Shown: positions 50,224 to 60,361, numbered from the stretch's first letter. The stretch: DNA of 64,000 bases from Flavobacterium nitrogenifigens (GCF_003254565.1 NZ_QJRI01000181.1:186001-250000); one strand, 5' to 3'. Translations and numbers: made by a program. The notes: generated by a model from the letters alone, not told the origin.

Positions 50224-51471
50224 TTACATTCCTGTACGAATGGCCTCTACAGGATCTAAACTTGCTGCCGAAACTGCTGGCAGTATACCAGAAATCAGTC
50301 CAATAAAAGCAGCTAAACTTGTTCCTAAAACTATATTTCCAAGACTTAAAACAAATTCAAAATCTAGCAATTTTGTTAAAGCCAAAGCAATTCCCCAAAC
50401 CATTAGCAGGCCAATGATTCCGCCAATAACTGACAGAATAATAGCTTCAAACAAAAATTGGAATAAGATAAATTTATTTTTAGCCCCTAAAGATTTCTGG
50501 ATCCCTATAAGATTGGTTCTTTCTTTTACCGAAACAAACATAATATTGGCAATTCCGAAACCACCAACTAGAAGAGAAAACCCGCTGATGATCCAGCCTA
50601 CAAAGTTCATCTGGCCTAAAATTCCATCAATAAAATCAGTAAATCCAGAAAGGACATTAATAAAGAAATTATCCATTTCCCCTGCTTTCATTCCGCGGAT
50701 TGCTCTCAGTTTTTGTGCAATTTCTGCTTTATAGGCATCCATATCGACACCTTTCACTGGTTTTAATACAATAACTGGCGTCATAGAATCGCTATCTCCG
50801 TACATTCTTCTTAAAAAATTTGCCGGAAGATAAACCGAAGTATCATTGCTGTCTCCAAAAAAACCAGCTCCTTGTTTTGCAATTACGCCAATTACAGTAA
50901 AGCGCTGTCCGTACAAACGAATATTTTTCCCAATGGGATCACTTGCTCCAAAAAGCCCATCCGCGATATCATATCCTAGAACAATAACAGGAGTTCCAGA
51001 ATTAGATTCAGATTCATTATAAAATCTTCCTTTATCAAAACTCAGTCCGTCGATATCGACCATTTCGCTTGACGCTGGAATAATATTTACATCGCTGACA
51101 GTTTTAGAATCGTATTTTAAACTTTCTCTATTTACAAAAAGCTGATATGCTACTTGATCTGTATTATTCATTGAGTTTTTCAGACCGATATACTCATCAT
51201 ATTTTACATTTGGAAACTGCTCTCTCTTCCATTGCGGAATTTCAGATGGCCCAAAGCAATATTTCATTAAATAAATCGTATTTTTATCTAAGCTGCTCAA
51301 ATCTTTAGAGATTTTTTTATCTAAAGAGTCAACAGCGGCCAAAACAGCGATAATTGAAAAAATACCGATCGTAACACCTAAGAGCGACAATAAAGTGCGT
51401 AATTTATTATTTCGCAAAGCATTGATGGCAAAACTCAAACTTTCTTTTAATAATCTTAGATAAACGATCAT
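50224..51471 (-). CDS. MacB-like ABC transporter permease
   Basis: A 415-residue FtsX/MacB-type permease: N-terminal membrane helix (NNKLRTLLSLLGVTIGIFSIIAVLAAV), a large periplasmic core domain (about 45-265) and three C-terminal membrane segments with NIMFVSVKERTNLIGIQKSLGAK, the FtsX signature. It needs an ATPase encoded elsewhere. Such systems export peptides, lipoproteins or drugs. Confidence 0.9.
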   Translation of the reverse strand: MIVYLRLLKESLSFAINALRNNKLRTLLSLLGVTIGIFSIIAVLAAVDSLDKKISKDLSSLDKNTIYLMKYCFGPSEIPQWKREQFPNVKYDEYIGLKNSMNNTDQVAYQLFVNRESLKYDSKTVSDVNIIPASSEMVDIDGLSFDKGRFYNESESNSGTPVIVLGYDIADGLFGASDPIGKNIRLYGQRFTVIGVIAKQGAGFFGDSNDTSVYLPANFLRRMYGDSDSMTPVIVLKPVKGVDMDAYKAEIAQKLRAIRGMKAGEMDNFFINVLSGFTDFIDGILGQMNFVGWIISGFSLLVGGFGIANIMFVSVKERTNLIGIQKSLGAKNKFILFQFLFEAIILSVIGGIIGLLMVWGIALALTKLLDFEFVLSLGNIVLGTSLAAFIGLISGILPAVSAASLDPVEAIRTGM

Positions 51472-51604
51472 ATTTTCGTATTTTTCAATAAAGTAAAATT
51501 CAATAATTTAAATTCAAAAACCTAATAAAAGTTAACTTACTCATCAGTAGATTTTTTTAGCATTTTGTTACACTAATTTTTTTTAATATAATATATAAAA
51601 AAAC

Positions 51605-51612
51605 TACTTTTG
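51605..51612 (+). promoter_or_regulatory. purH -7 promoter box
   Basis: Exact TACTTTTG. It places transcription start near 51618, so the first in-frame start codon at 51610 would not be on the message with room for initiation; this supports ATG 51637 as the real purH start. Confidence 0.5.
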
Positions 51613-51636
51613 CAGTCTCAAAATCATAACTACACA

Positions 51637-53163
51637 ATGAGCACAACTAAAAAAATACAATCGGCATTAATTTCTGTTTTTTCTAAAGATGGATTAGAAC
51701 CAATTGTTAGAAAATTACACGAACAAAATGTAACACTTTATTCAACTGGAGGAACTGAAGATTTCATCAAAAACCTTGGTATTCCAGTAGTTCCTGTTGA
51801 AGACATCACTTCTTTCCCTGAAATTCTTGGTGGAAGAGTTAAAACTTTACACCCAAAAATTTTTGGTGGTATCTTGAATCGTCAAGACAACGAAAGCGAT
51901 GTTCAGCAAATGAAAGAATTTGATATTCCTCAAATCGATTTAGTGATTGTTGATTTATATCCTTTTGAAAAAACGGTTGCTTCTGGAGCTAGCGAACAAG
52001 ATATTATTGAAAAAATTGATATCGGTGGCATCTCATTAATTCGTGCTGGTGCGAAGAATTTCAAAGACACTGTAATCGTTGCTTCTGTTAACGAGTATAG
52101 CTTGCTTTTGGATTTGATTACAGAGCAAGATGGAGCAACAACTTTGGAGAACAGAAGATTGTTGGCTACTAAAGCATTCCACGTTTCATCTCATTACGAT
52201 GGAGCTATTTTTAATTATTTCAATACAGACGAGACTATTTACAAAGAAAGTATTGCAAACGGTCAAGTTTTAAGATATGGTGAAAACCCTCACCAAAAAG
52301 GATTCTTCTTTGGAGATTTTGACGCAATGTTCAAAAAACTTCACGGAAAAGAATTATCATACAACAACTTACTAGATGTTGATGCTGCGGTAAATTTAAT
52401 TGCTGAGTTTAAAACAGACGGACCAACATTCGCTATTTTAAAACACAATAATGCTTGCGGATTAGCTTCAAGAAAAACAATCAGCGAAGCTTATTTAGCA
52501 GCTTTAGCTTGTGATCCTACTTCAGCTTTTGGAGGAGTGTTAATTTCTAACACAAAAATTGATTTAGAGACTGCACAGGAAATCAACAAATTATTCTGCG
52601 AGGTTGTAATCGCTCCAGCTTATGATGCTGAAGCAGTTACAGTTTTACAAGAGAAGAAAAACAGAATCATATTAGTACAAAACGACGTTGAATTGCCAGC
52701 TCGTCAAGTAAGAACTTGTCTTAACGGATTGTTAATTCAGGACAGAAATAATATTACGGATAATAAAGAGCATTTAAAAACCGTTACAATAACAGAACCT
52801 ACTGCTCAAGAGATCGAAGATTTGATCTTTGCTTCTAAAATCTGCAAGAATACAAAATCAAATACTATTGTTTTTGCTAAAAACGGAACATTGATTTCAT
52901 CAGGTACAGGTCAGACTTCAAGAGTTGACGCTTTAATTCAAGCTGTTGACAAAGCAAAAGCTTTTGGATTTGATCTAAATGGAGCTTCGATGGCAAGTGA
53001 TGCATTTTTCCCATTTCCGGATTGTGTAGAATTAGCCAAAAAAGCAGGAATAACTGCTGTAATTCAGCCAGGAGGTTCGATAAAAGACGAATTAAGTATA
53101 AATTATTGCAACGAAAATAATCTTGCAATGGTATTTACAGGAACTCGTCATTTTAAACATTAA
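51637..53163 (+). CDS. purH: Bifunctional AICAR transformylase/IMP cyclohydrolase
   Basis: A 508-residue enzyme for the last two steps of IMP synthesis. The cyclohydrolase domain (1-~190) has FSKDGLEPIVRKL, STGGTEDFI and GGRVKTLHPKIFGGIL; the transformylase domain has LRYGENPHQKGFF, AILKHNNACG, DPTSAFGGVLISN and the C-terminal SDAFFPFPDCVELA with KDELSINYCNENNLAMVFTG. Complete and ordinary. Confidence 0.97.
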   Translation: MSTTKKIQSALISVFSKDGLEPIVRKLHEQNVTLYSTGGTEDFIKNLGIPVVPVEDITSFPEILGGRVKTLHPKIFGGILNRQDNESDVQQMKEFDIPQIDLVIVDLYPFEKTVASGASEQDIIEKIDIGGISLIRAGAKNFKDTVIVASVNEYSLLLDLITEQDGATTLENRRLLATKAFHVSSHYDGAIFNYFNTDETIYKESIANGQVLRYGENPHQKGFFFGDFDAMFKKLHGKELSYNNLLDVDAAVNLIAEFKTDGPTFAILKHNNACGLASRKTISEAYLAALACDPTSAFGGVLISNTKIDLETAQEINKLFCEVVIAPAYDAEAVTVLQEKKNRIILVQNDVELPARQVRTCLNGLLIQDRNNITDNKEHLKTVTITEPTAQEIEDLIFASKICKNTKSNTIVFAKNGTLISSGTGQTSRVDALIQAVDKAKAFGFDLNGASMASDAFFPFPDCVELAKKAGITAVIQPGGSIKDELSINYCNENNLAMVFTGTRHFKH

Positions 53164-53219
53164 TTTGTTTAACTTTGTTCGATAAATAATTTATAACATT
53201 TTAAACCCCTAAAAAACTT

Positions 53220-54248
53220 ATGGGATTTTTTGATTTCATGACCGAGGATATTGCGATAGACCTTGGAACCGCAAACACTTTAATCATTCATAATGATAAA
53301 GTTGTCATTGATAGTCCATCTATCGTTGCACGTGATAGAGTATCAGGCAAAATCATTGCTGTTGGTAAGGAAGCCAATATGATGCAAGGTAAAACACATG
53401 AAAACATCAAAACTATAAGGCCTTTGAAAGATGGTGTAATCGCTGATTTTGATGCTTCGGAAAAAATGATCAATATGTTCATTAAAAGTATTCCTGCATT
53501 GAAAAAAAGAATGTTTACTCCAGCTTTACGTATGGTTGTATGTATTCCTTCTGGTATTACTGAAGTGGAGATGAGAGCGGTGAAGGAATCTTGTGAGAGA
53601 GTAAACGGAAAAGAAGTTTACTTGATTCATGAACCAATGGCGGCGGCAATTGGTATTGGTATTGATATTATGCAACCAAAAGGAAACATGATTGTCGATA
53701 TCGGAGGTGGTACAACAGAAATTGCTGTTATCGCTTTGGGCGGAATTGTTTGTGACAAGTCTGTTAAAATTGCGGGTGACGTTTTTACAAACGACATCGT
53801 GTATTATATGCGTACACAGCACAACTTATTTGTTGGAGAAAGTACTGCTGAGAAAATTAAAATTCAGATTGGAGCGGCTATTGAAGATTTAGATGGCCCG
53901 CCAGAAGATATGTCAGTTCAAGGTAGAGATTTGCTTACTGGTAAACCAAAACAAGTAGATGTTTCTTACCGTGAAATTGCAAAAGCATTAGACAAATCTA
54001 TTCAGCGTATCGAAGATGCGGTAATGGAAACATTATCTCAGACCCCGCCTGAGTTAGCAGCAGATATCTACAACACTGGTATCTATTTAGCTGGTGGAGG
54101 ATCTATGTTAAGAGGTCTTGACAAACGTATCTCTCAAAAAACAGATTTGCCTGTTTATATTGCTGAAGATCCTTTGAGAGCTGTTGTTCGCGGTACAGGA
54201 ATGGCTCTTAAAAACATTGCAAAATTCAAAAGCATCTTAATCAAATAA
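53220..54248 (+). CDS. mreB: Rod shape-determining actin-like protein
   Basis: A 342-residue bacterial actin. Phosphate-1 loop IAIDLGTANTLI, connect-1 region HEPMAAAIGIGI, phosphate-2 VDIGGGTTEIAVIALGG and adenosine loop GIYLAGGGSMLRGL are all present. It forms membrane-bound filaments guiding lateral wall synthesis with MreC, MreD, PBP2 and RodA, all encoded in order downstream. Confidence 0.97.
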   Translation: MGFFDFMTEDIAIDLGTANTLIIHNDKVVIDSPSIVARDRVSGKIIAVGKEANMMQGKTHENIKTIRPLKDGVIADFDASEKMINMFIKSIPALKKRMFTPALRMVVCIPSGITEVEMRAVKESCERVNGKEVYLIHEPMAAAIGIGIDIMQPKGNMIVDIGGGTTEIAVIALGGIVCDKSVKIAGDVFTNDIVYYMRTQHNLFVGESTAEKIKIQIGAAIEDLDGPPEDMSVQGRDLLTGKPKQVDVSYREIAKALDKSIQRIEDAVMETLSQTPPELAADIYNTGIYLAGGGSMLRGLDKRISQKTDLPVYIAEDPLRAVVRGTGMALKNIAKFKSILIK

Positions 54249-54278
54249 GATTCAAAATAATAATCAATTTACTTTTAT

Positions 54279-54308
54279 AAGGGTCAAATTACAACCTTTT
54301 GACCCTTG
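54279..54308 (+). terminator. Hairpin between mreB and mreC
   Basis: Stem AAGGGTCAAA/TTTTGACCCTT (one-base offset) with only a short T-run. It may partly terminate and so keep mreB in excess over mreC-rodA. Confidence 0.5.
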
Positions 54309-54359
54309 TAAAAACTGAAACCTTTAAGCATATCCTGAAACAAAATAACCAGACAAGAA

Positions 54360-55184
54360 ATGCAGCAAATATTTAATTTCCTTATAAGAAACAGTAATCG
54401 ATTGCTGTTTTTGCTGCTTTTAGGTATTTCGTTAGGACTCACTATTCAATCTCATTCTTACCACAGAAGCAAAATAATCAGTTCTGCCAATTTTCTAAGC
54501 GGAGGTGTTTATGAAAAAATCAATCGTTTTAATGAATATTTGAATTTAAGAGCTGAAAACGACGAACTTGTACTTGAGAACGCAAGATTAAAAAGTCTTT
54601 TATTCAACAAAGAAGACACATCAAAATTACCTTTACCTGATACCATTAAAGGTGTAAAACCTGCTGACATCATTGTATCAAAAGTAATTCATAACACATA
54701 CAGCACACACGAAAACTTTCTTACTTTAAATTCTGGATCTAACGAAGGCGTTAAACCAGATATGGGAGTAATAAACAGTTTAGGAATTGTGGGTATCATA
54801 GATGATACATCTCCAAGATATTCTACAGTTGTGAGTATTTTGAACATGAAATCAAGGATTAATGCCAAGTTAAAAAAATCAAATCATTTTGGTTCTTTGA
54901 CCTGGGATGGAAAAAGCACTGGATTTGTACAGTTAAGAGATGTTCCGAGGCTAGCTTCAGTTAAAAAAGGAGATACAATTGTAACAGGAGGACAATCTGT
55001 AATTTTCCCTGAAGGAATCAACATTGGAACCGTTGAAACAATTTACAAAGAGACCCAAACAAGTTTTTACGTTATAAAAGTTAAGCTATTTAACGACATG
55101 ACAAACTTAGGACATGTTTATATTATCAAGAGCAAAGACAGAGAGGAACTTATTAATTTAGAAAACAAAGAAAAAAATGAATAG
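54360..55184 (+). CDS. mreC: Rod shape-determining protein MreC
   Basis: A 274-residue inner-membrane/periplasmic protein. One N-terminal membrane segment (LLFLLLLGISLGLTI), a coiled-coil (about 65-95, LRAENDELVLENARLKSLL) and the beta-rich MreC core (LTLNSGSNEGVKPDMGVI, VVSILNMKSRINAKLKKS). It scaffolds the elongation machinery. It overlaps mreD by eight bases. Confidence 0.95.
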   Translation: MQQIFNFLIRNSNRLLFLLLLGISLGLTIQSHSYHRSKIISSANFLSGGVYEKINRFNEYLNLRAENDELVLENARLKSLLFNKEDTSKLPLPDTIKGVKPADIIVSKVIHNTYSTHENFLTLNSGSNEGVKPDMGVINSLGIVGIIDDTSPRYSTVVSILNMKSRINAKLKKSNHFGSLTWDGKSTGFVQLRDVPRLASVKKGDTIVTGGQSVIFPEGINIGTVETIYKETQTSFYVIKVKLFNDMTNLGHVYIIKSKDREELINLENKEKNE

Positions 55185-55683
55185 CGCTCTGTTAGTCAAT
55201 ATTTTTCGATTTATTATGTTGCTGGCAATTCAAATTGTTATTTTTAACAATATGAATTTCTTAGGATATATAAGTCCGTTTCCGTATATCTTGTATATCA
55301 TTCTTTACCCTGTAAACAGTAATAAAGCAGGATTAATTATTTCTAGCTTTTTCTTAGGATTAATAATGGATATGTTCTGTAATTCTGGCGGGATACACGC
55401 CACTGCGTGTGTTATATTAGCATATTACAGGCCTTACATTTTTAAATTTTCTTTTGGTTTAAGTTACGAATATCAAACCATTAAATTGAATGACTCCTTA
55501 ACACCAGAACGATTTTCATTTATATTGGTTTCGGTTTTAATGCATCATATTGTATTATTTGTCTTAGAAGCATTTCAATTCAAATTCATCTGGGACATTT
55601 TGCTTCGAACCTTATTTAGTTCTATCTTTACTATAATCACCTCAATAATAATAATTTATCTTATTAAGCCCAATAAACGATGA
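55177..55683 (+). CDS. mreD: Rod shape-determining protein MreD
   Basis: A 168-residue inner-membrane protein with about five hydrophobic segments (FIMLLAIQIVIFNNMNFLG, LIISSFFLGLIMDMF). Assigned from hydrophobic pattern and its fixed place between mreC and the PBP2 gene; overlaps both neighbours (8 and 4 bases). Confidence 0.9.
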   Translation: MNSALLVNIFRFIMLLAIQIVIFNNMNFLGYISPFPYILYIILYPVNSNKAGLIISSFFLGLIMDMFCNSGGIHATACVILAYYRPYIFKFSFGLSYEYQTIKLNDSLTPERFSFILVSVLMHHIVLFVLEAFQFKFIWDILLRTLFSSIFTIITSIIIIYLIKPNKR

Positions 55684-57665
55684 GAAAAGTCCTGCTGCCC
55701 ACTATAATTATTATTGCAGCGTCTTTGCTAGTGATTAGAATTTTTTACCTGCAGATTATCGATGATTCTTTTAAACTGAAATCAGAAAATAATGCGATAA
55801 AAAAAGTATATGACTACCCTGAAAGAGGTTATATTTATGATCGTAACGGAAAACTTCTAGTTGCGAATCAGGCTTCTTATGATATCATGGTTATTCCAAG
55901 AGATATAAAAAAAGACTTAAATATTGCCGAGTTCTGTGCTCTTTTGAATATTACTGAAGAAGAATATCATAAGCGTATTGAAAAAGCAAAAGTGTACAGC
56001 CCAAGACTTCCATCTGTATTTTTATCTCAGCTGAATAAAAACGAATTTGCTGCTTTTCAGGAGAAAATCAGAAAATATGATGGCTTTTATTTCCAAAAAA
56101 GATCACTTCGTGACTACGAAGTAGATTACGGAGCAAATATTTTTGGTTTTATTACTCAGGTAAACGAAAAACAAATCGAAAAGAATCCGTACTATAATAG
56201 TGGCGATTTAATTGGAAAGCAAGGTGTAGAAGAAAGCTATGAAGAGATTTTACGCGGAATAAAAGGTGTAAAATACATTCAGAAAGACAAATACAATCGA
56301 GAAATTGGCCCTTATAAAGAAGGGAAGTACGATACAATTGCCGTTGCTGGAGAGGACATTAATTTAACGATCGATGCGGAACTTCAAAAATATGGCGAGG
56401 AATTGATGATTAATAAGCGAGGAGGAATTGTTGCTATTGAACCTAAATCTGGAGAAATTCTAGCATTGGTTACAGCTCCTTCTTATGATCCAGGTATTTT
56501 AGTAGGGCGTCAGAGATCTAAAAACTACACACTTTTATATCACGATTCTATTGCAAAACCTTTATATGACAGAGGGCTTTTAGCAGAGTATCCTCCAGGT
56601 TCTCCATTTAAAATCCTGACTGGTTTGGTTGCGCTTCAAGAAGGTGTTGTAAATGAACAGACTACTTTCATGTGCCATCACGGATTTAGTTATGGAGGAG
56701 GCCGTTTTATGAAATGCCACGGTTTTGGCCCGCATCAATTGCATAACGGAATTTACAACTCTTGTAATACTTATTTTGGCCAAGCTTATATGCTGACAAT
56801 CAACAAGTATAAAGACCCCGGTCACGCTGTTGATGTTTGGAGTAGTCACATAAAAAGTTTTGGTTTAGGTCAGTTTATGGGGTATGATTTGCCTACAGGA
56901 AAAAGAGGAAATATCCCGACTTCTAAAACATATAAAAGAATTTATCCTAACGGCGGATGGAGAAGTTCAACTATTGTCTCTAATGCAATTGGTCAGGGAG
57001 AGGTTTTGATGACCCCTATTCAGCTAGCCAATATGATGGCAACCGTTGCCAATCAGGGTTATTATTATACTCCTCACATCATTAAAAAGATCGAAGGGGA
57101 AAAGATTGATGAAAAGTTCACGACAAAACATGTGACTACGATTGATCAAAAGTATTTTCCACCGGTTATCAGCGGATTATTTGATGTGTACAATAAAGGT
57201 ACAGCTTATGCTCTTAGAGTAGAGGGAATAGATATTTGTGGAAAAACAGGTACCGCAGAGAACTTTGCTAAAATAAACGGCAAAAGAACACAGCTTAAAG
57301 ACCACTCTATATTTGTTGCTTTTGCCCCAAAAGACAATCCAAAAATTGCTATTGCTGTTATGATTGAGAATGGAGGTTTTGGAGCAACAGTAGCTGGTCC
57401 GATTGCGAGTTTAATGATTGAAAAATATCTAAGAAAGAAAATTACAAGAACCGATCTAGAAGTAAGAGTATTGAATAAAAGCTTACTTTCTGAATATGCT
57501 AAAGTAGGCGGAATAAGTGATGCTCTTAAAATTGAATCTGTACCAAAAGATTCTGTTTTACAAGCAAAAATTATAAAACCAAAAGCACCAGCAGCCGTAA
57601 CAGCACCTAAAACGGAAGTTAAAAAAACAGCAGTAGACACAACTAAGAAAGATTATTTCAAATGA
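55680..57665 (+). CDS. mrdA: Penicillin-binding protein 2, transpeptidase
   Basis: A 661-residue class B PBP of the elongasome. N-terminal membrane anchor, pedestal domain with PERGYIYDRNGKLL, then the transpeptidase domain: S308-x-x-K311 in PPGSPFK, SCN in YNSCNTYFG and KTG in CGKTGTAENF. The C-terminus carries an extra Lys/Pro/Ala-rich tail of about 50 residues (KPKAPAAVTAPKTEVKK). It overlaps rodA by four bases (ATGA), so the polymerase-crosslinker pair is translationally coupled. Confidence 0.96.
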   Translation: MRKVLLPTIIIIAASLLVIRIFYLQIIDDSFKLKSENNAIKKVYDYPERGYIYDRNGKLLVANQASYDIMVIPRDIKKDLNIAEFCALLNITEEEYHKRIEKAKVYSPRLPSVFLSQLNKNEFAAFQEKIRKYDGFYFQKRSLRDYEVDYGANIFGFITQVNEKQIEKNPYYNSGDLIGKQGVEESYEEILRGIKGVKYIQKDKYNREIGPYKEGKYDTIAVAGEDINLTIDAELQKYGEELMINKRGGIVAIEPKSGEILALVTAPSYDPGILVGRQRSKNYTLLYHDSIAKPLYDRGLLAEYPPGSPFKILTGLVALQEGVVNEQTTFMCHHGFSYGGGRFMKCHGFGPHQLHNGIYNSCNTYFGQAYMLTINKYKDPGHAVDVWSSHIKSFGLGQFMGYDLPTGKRGNIPTSKTYKRIYPNGGWRSSTIVSNAIGQGEVLMTPIQLANMMATVANQGYYYTPHIIKKIEGEKIDEKFTTKHVTTIDQKYFPPVISGLFDVYNKGTAYALRVEGIDICGKTGTAENFAKINGKRTQLKDHSIFVAFAPKDNPKIAIAVMIENGGFGATVAGPIASLMIEKYLRKKITRTDLEVRVLNKSLLSEYAKVGGISDALKIESVPKDSVLQAKIIKPKAPAAVTAPKTEVKKTAVDTTKKDYFK

Positions 57666-58897
57666 AAAATCAAAGTGTAAAAAATAATATTGATTGGATA
57701 AGTGTCTTTATCTACATTGCGCTGGTAACTTTAGGTTGGCTGAATATTTATTCGTCTTCTTTATTATCTACCGATGGAACGTACCAAAAACAGCTGATTT
57801 TTATCTGCTGTACTATTCCATTGATATTTGTTGTGCTTTTTGTTGATGGTAAATTTTACGAAAAATATGCGAGCATCATCTTTGGAGTTTCCTTACTGTC
57901 TCTTGCAGGATTATTCCTTTTCGGAAAAACCATAGCAGGACAGCGATGCTGGTACGCTATAGGGAGTTTTACTTTACAGCCATCTGAGTTTGCAAAAGCC
58001 GCAACTTCTCTAGCATTGGCCAAATATTTGAGCGATACACAAATCAACTTAAAAGAAACCAATAGGCAAATCCAAGCTTTGGCTATTATGCTATTACCTG
58101 TAATATTGATTTTACCACAGCCAGATCCTGGAAGTGCTTTAATTTATAGCGCATTCATTCTTGTTTTATACAGAGAAGGTTTGCCTTCTTGGTATGTATG
58201 GACGGCATTTATAACCATTACACTTTTCGTTCTTACTTTAGTTTTAGAACCATACGCTGTTATCGGAATGGCATTTGTTGTGTTAGCCATTATACATTTT
58301 AAAGGCAGAGTAGTTGATAGAAATATCATTTTAAGCGGAATTTTATTAGTCTTAATATCTGGATTTGTTTTCTCTGTTGATTATGTATTTGACAACGTTT
58401 TCAAACAGCACCACAGAGACCGTTTCAATATTTTACTTGGTAAAACTGTAGATATGAAAGGTATTGGATACAATACCAACCAATCTGAAATTGCTATTGG
58501 TTCTGGAGGATGGCTTGGAAAAGGTTTTCTTGAAGGTACGCAAACCAAAGGAGGATTTGTACCTGAGCAGCACACCGATTATATCTTTACCACTGTTGGT
58601 GAAGAATGGGGTTTTGCAGGTTCATTAGTGGTGATTTTACTTTTTACAGGTCTGCTTCTTAGAGTTATTTATTTGGCAGAAAGACAAAAAACTAAATTCA
58701 GTCGGGTTTACGGGTATTGTGTCGCCGCAATTCTCTTTATCCATTTCTTTGTAAACATTGCGATGGTAATTGGTATTTTCCCAACAATCGGGGTTCCTCT
58801 GCCCTTCTTTTCATATGGAGGTTCTGGACTCTGGGGATTCACTATTTTGCTGTTTATTTTCCTTAAAATGGATGCCAACAAAGTGAACGAATGGTAG
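57662..58897 (+). CDS. rodA: Rod shape-determining glycosyltransferase RodA
   Basis: A 411-residue SEDS-family peptidoglycan polymerase with about ten membrane segments. Family marks: GSFTLQPSEFAKAATSLALA, LPQPDPGSALIY, KGFLEGTQTKGGFVPEQHTDYIFTTVGEEWGF and PLPFFSYGGSG. It polymerises lipid II with PBP2 (mrdA). Last gene of the cluster. Confidence 0.96.
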   Translation: MKNQSVKNNIDWISVFIYIALVTLGWLNIYSSSLLSTDGTYQKQLIFICCTIPLIFVVLFVDGKFYEKYASIIFGVSLLSLAGLFLFGKTIAGQRCWYAIGSFTLQPSEFAKAATSLALAKYLSDTQINLKETNRQIQALAIMLLPVILILPQPDPGSALIYSAFILVLYREGLPSWYVWTAFITITLFVLTLVLEPYAVIGMAFVVLAIIHFKGRVVDRNIILSGILLVLISGFVFSVDYVFDNVFKQHHRDRFNILLGKTVDMKGIGYNTNQSEIAIGSGGWLGKGFLEGTQTKGGFVPEQHTDYIFTTVGEEWGFAGSLVVILLFTGLLLRVIYLAERQKTKFSRVYGYCVAAILFIHFFVNIAMVIGIFPTIGVPLPFFSYGGSGLWGFTILLFIFLKMDANKVNEW

Positions 58898-58971
58898 ATT
58901 TAAAACATTCAATTTTTTAAATCCCAAATTCCAATTCAAAATATCTTTTATATAAAATATAAATAAATTTC

Positions 58972-59011
58972 AAAAGCTGTAATTACGTTTCAAGAACTAA
59001 TTACAGCTTTT
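58972..59011 (+). terminator. Terminator of the mre-rodA cluster
   Basis: Stem AAAAGCTGTAATTA/TAATTACAGCTTTT with TTT following, about 75 bases past the rodA stop. Confidence 0.85.
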
Positions 59012-59112
59012 TTGATTCTACATTTGCTCTATTAACCTTTTTACCGCTAAAAAGAAATATATTATCTATACAATTAGAAATATTATCGCCAATAAACTTT
59101 AATAGCAGACAT

Positions 59113-59148
59113 AAAAAATCCGAAGTTTTTGGCTTCGGATTTTTTTAA
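59113..59148 (-). terminator. dedA terminator
   Basis: Stem AAATCCGAAG/CTTCGGATTT with flanking A/T-runs, 15 bases from the DedA gene's stop codon. Confidence 0.88.
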
Positions 59149-59162
59149 TATTCTTTACTTGA

Positions 59163-59843
59163 TTATATCTCTTCGTGTGGTCTCTTTTTCAAAAGTTTCA
59201 CTAGAACTGGAAACGTTGAAATAATGATGATAATGATAATGATATATTCAATATGTTTCTTTAAATCTATACCTTGTTTTAAGAAAACGCCATATAAATA
59301 ATGTCCTGCGAAGATCAATATAAATGACCAAAGAAAAGAACTCAAGACATTATAAAACATAAATTTCTTTCTGTCCATCGAAACAATTCCAGCAACAATT
59401 GGAGCAAACGTTCTGAAAATTGGCAGGAAGCGCGCATAAATAATTGCCTTTCCTCCATATTTTTCAAAAAAGTCTTTTGATTGAAGCAGGTACTTTTTCT
59501 TAAACCAGAAAGTGTCTTCTTTTTTAAACAAATAATAACCGCTTTTTGCACCAAACCAATAACCAGTCATATTACCTAAAACTCCCATTACAGCTACTGC
59601 TGTTGCAAGCAGAAAAACATTTACAAAATCATTTGGGATAAAAGCAACATTTTCAACTAGATCACGACTGTAAATACCTGCTAAGAAAAGTAAACTATCT
59701 CCAGGCAGAAAAAAGCCTGCAAAAAGTCCTGTCTCAGCAAAAACTATAAACAGAACGATAAACAACCCAATTTGAAAACCTCCGACGCTTAAAGTAATAT
59801 AAAATTCAGGGTTTAGTAACTGAGTCCATTCAAAATTATTCAT
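59163..59843 (-). CDS. DedA family membrane protein
   Basis: A 226-residue DedA/SNARE-associated-like membrane protein. Conserved parts: ETGLFAGFFLPGDSLLF, GNMTGYWFGAKSG, KYGGKAIIYARFLPIFRTFAPIVAGI and FLWSFILIFAGHYLYG. The Arg residues in ARFLPIFR are typical of the undecaprenyl-phosphate/phospholipid flippase group. Substrate not proved by sequence. Confidence 0.93.
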   Translation of the reverse strand: MNNFEWTQLLNPEFYITLSVGGFQIGLFIVLFIVFAETGLFAGFFLPGDSLLFLAGIYSRDLVENVAFIPNDFVNVFLLATAVAVMGVLGNMTGYWFGAKSGYYLFKKEDTFWFKKKYLLQSKDFFEKYGGKAIIYARFLPIFRTFAPIVAGIVSMDRKKFMFYNVLSSFLWSFILIFAGHYLYGVFLKQGIDLKKHIEYIIIIIIIISTFPVLVKLLKKRPHEEI

Positions 59844-59936
59844 AAATGTGATTGGTTATTTTTTATAGTTCGTGAAAGTAACAATAATTTACCTTAACCA
59901 CAATAAAATGCGGTATTTTAAACATAAATTAACTAT

Positions 59937-59967
59937 TAAAAAAAGCCCAAACTAATTGTCTGGGCTT
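59937..59967 (-). terminator. Terminator of the HMA-domain gene
   Basis: Stem AAGCCCA/TGGGCTT around a 12-base interior, with seven T on the minus strand. Confidence 0.8.
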
Positions 59968-59977
59968 CTCTGTATAA

Positions 59978-60319
59978 TTATTCTCTTACATACTTACAAC
60001 AGCTATGAAGGTTGTCATAATCTTCAGTTGTTGCTTTAACTTCCTTAGTATCATGGCCTGCCTTTGCAATTGCTTTATTCAAATCTGCAGGAGAACATTT
60101 CTCTTCATTTAAAATAACCGAAAGCTGATGCGAACCAACATCCCAAGTTGCCGTTTTTACTCCCGGAACGCCATAAGCCGCTTTTTCAATTCGTTTCTTA
60201 CATTGTTCACAGTTGCCGTTTACTTCTGTGGTATATTTTAAATTCTTATTTTTTTTAGTTTGAGCCTGAGCCGAAAATCCTAAAAAAACCATCATTGCTA
60301 TTAAAACTATTTTATTCAT
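59978..60319 (-). CDS. Exported heavy-metal-associated (HMA) domain protein
   Basis: A 113-residue exported protein: signal peptide NKIVLIAMMVFLGFSAQAQ then one HMA domain. The metal site is GNCEQCKKRIE (CxxC), an unusual variant of the GMTCxxC motif. A second Cys pair is near the C-terminus (HSCCKYVRE). Likely a periplasmic copper or other soft-metal carrier. It follows a TonB receptor gene by about 40 bases on the same strand, probably one operon. Confidence 0.87.
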   Translation of the reverse strand: MNKIVLIAMMVFLGFSAQAQTKKNKNLKYTTEVNGNCEQCKKRIEKAAYGVPGVKTATWDVGSHQLSVILNEEKCSPADLNKAIAKAGHDTKEVKATTEDYDNLHSCCKYVRE

Positions 60320-60361
60320 TGCATTTAATTTTATTGTTATTGAAATTGATTTTTACTATTG

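Noticed and set aside
53526-53822. 98-residue minus-strand reading frame inside mreB
   Set aside because: Lies fully within a highly conserved gene; composition is that of an antisense shadow.
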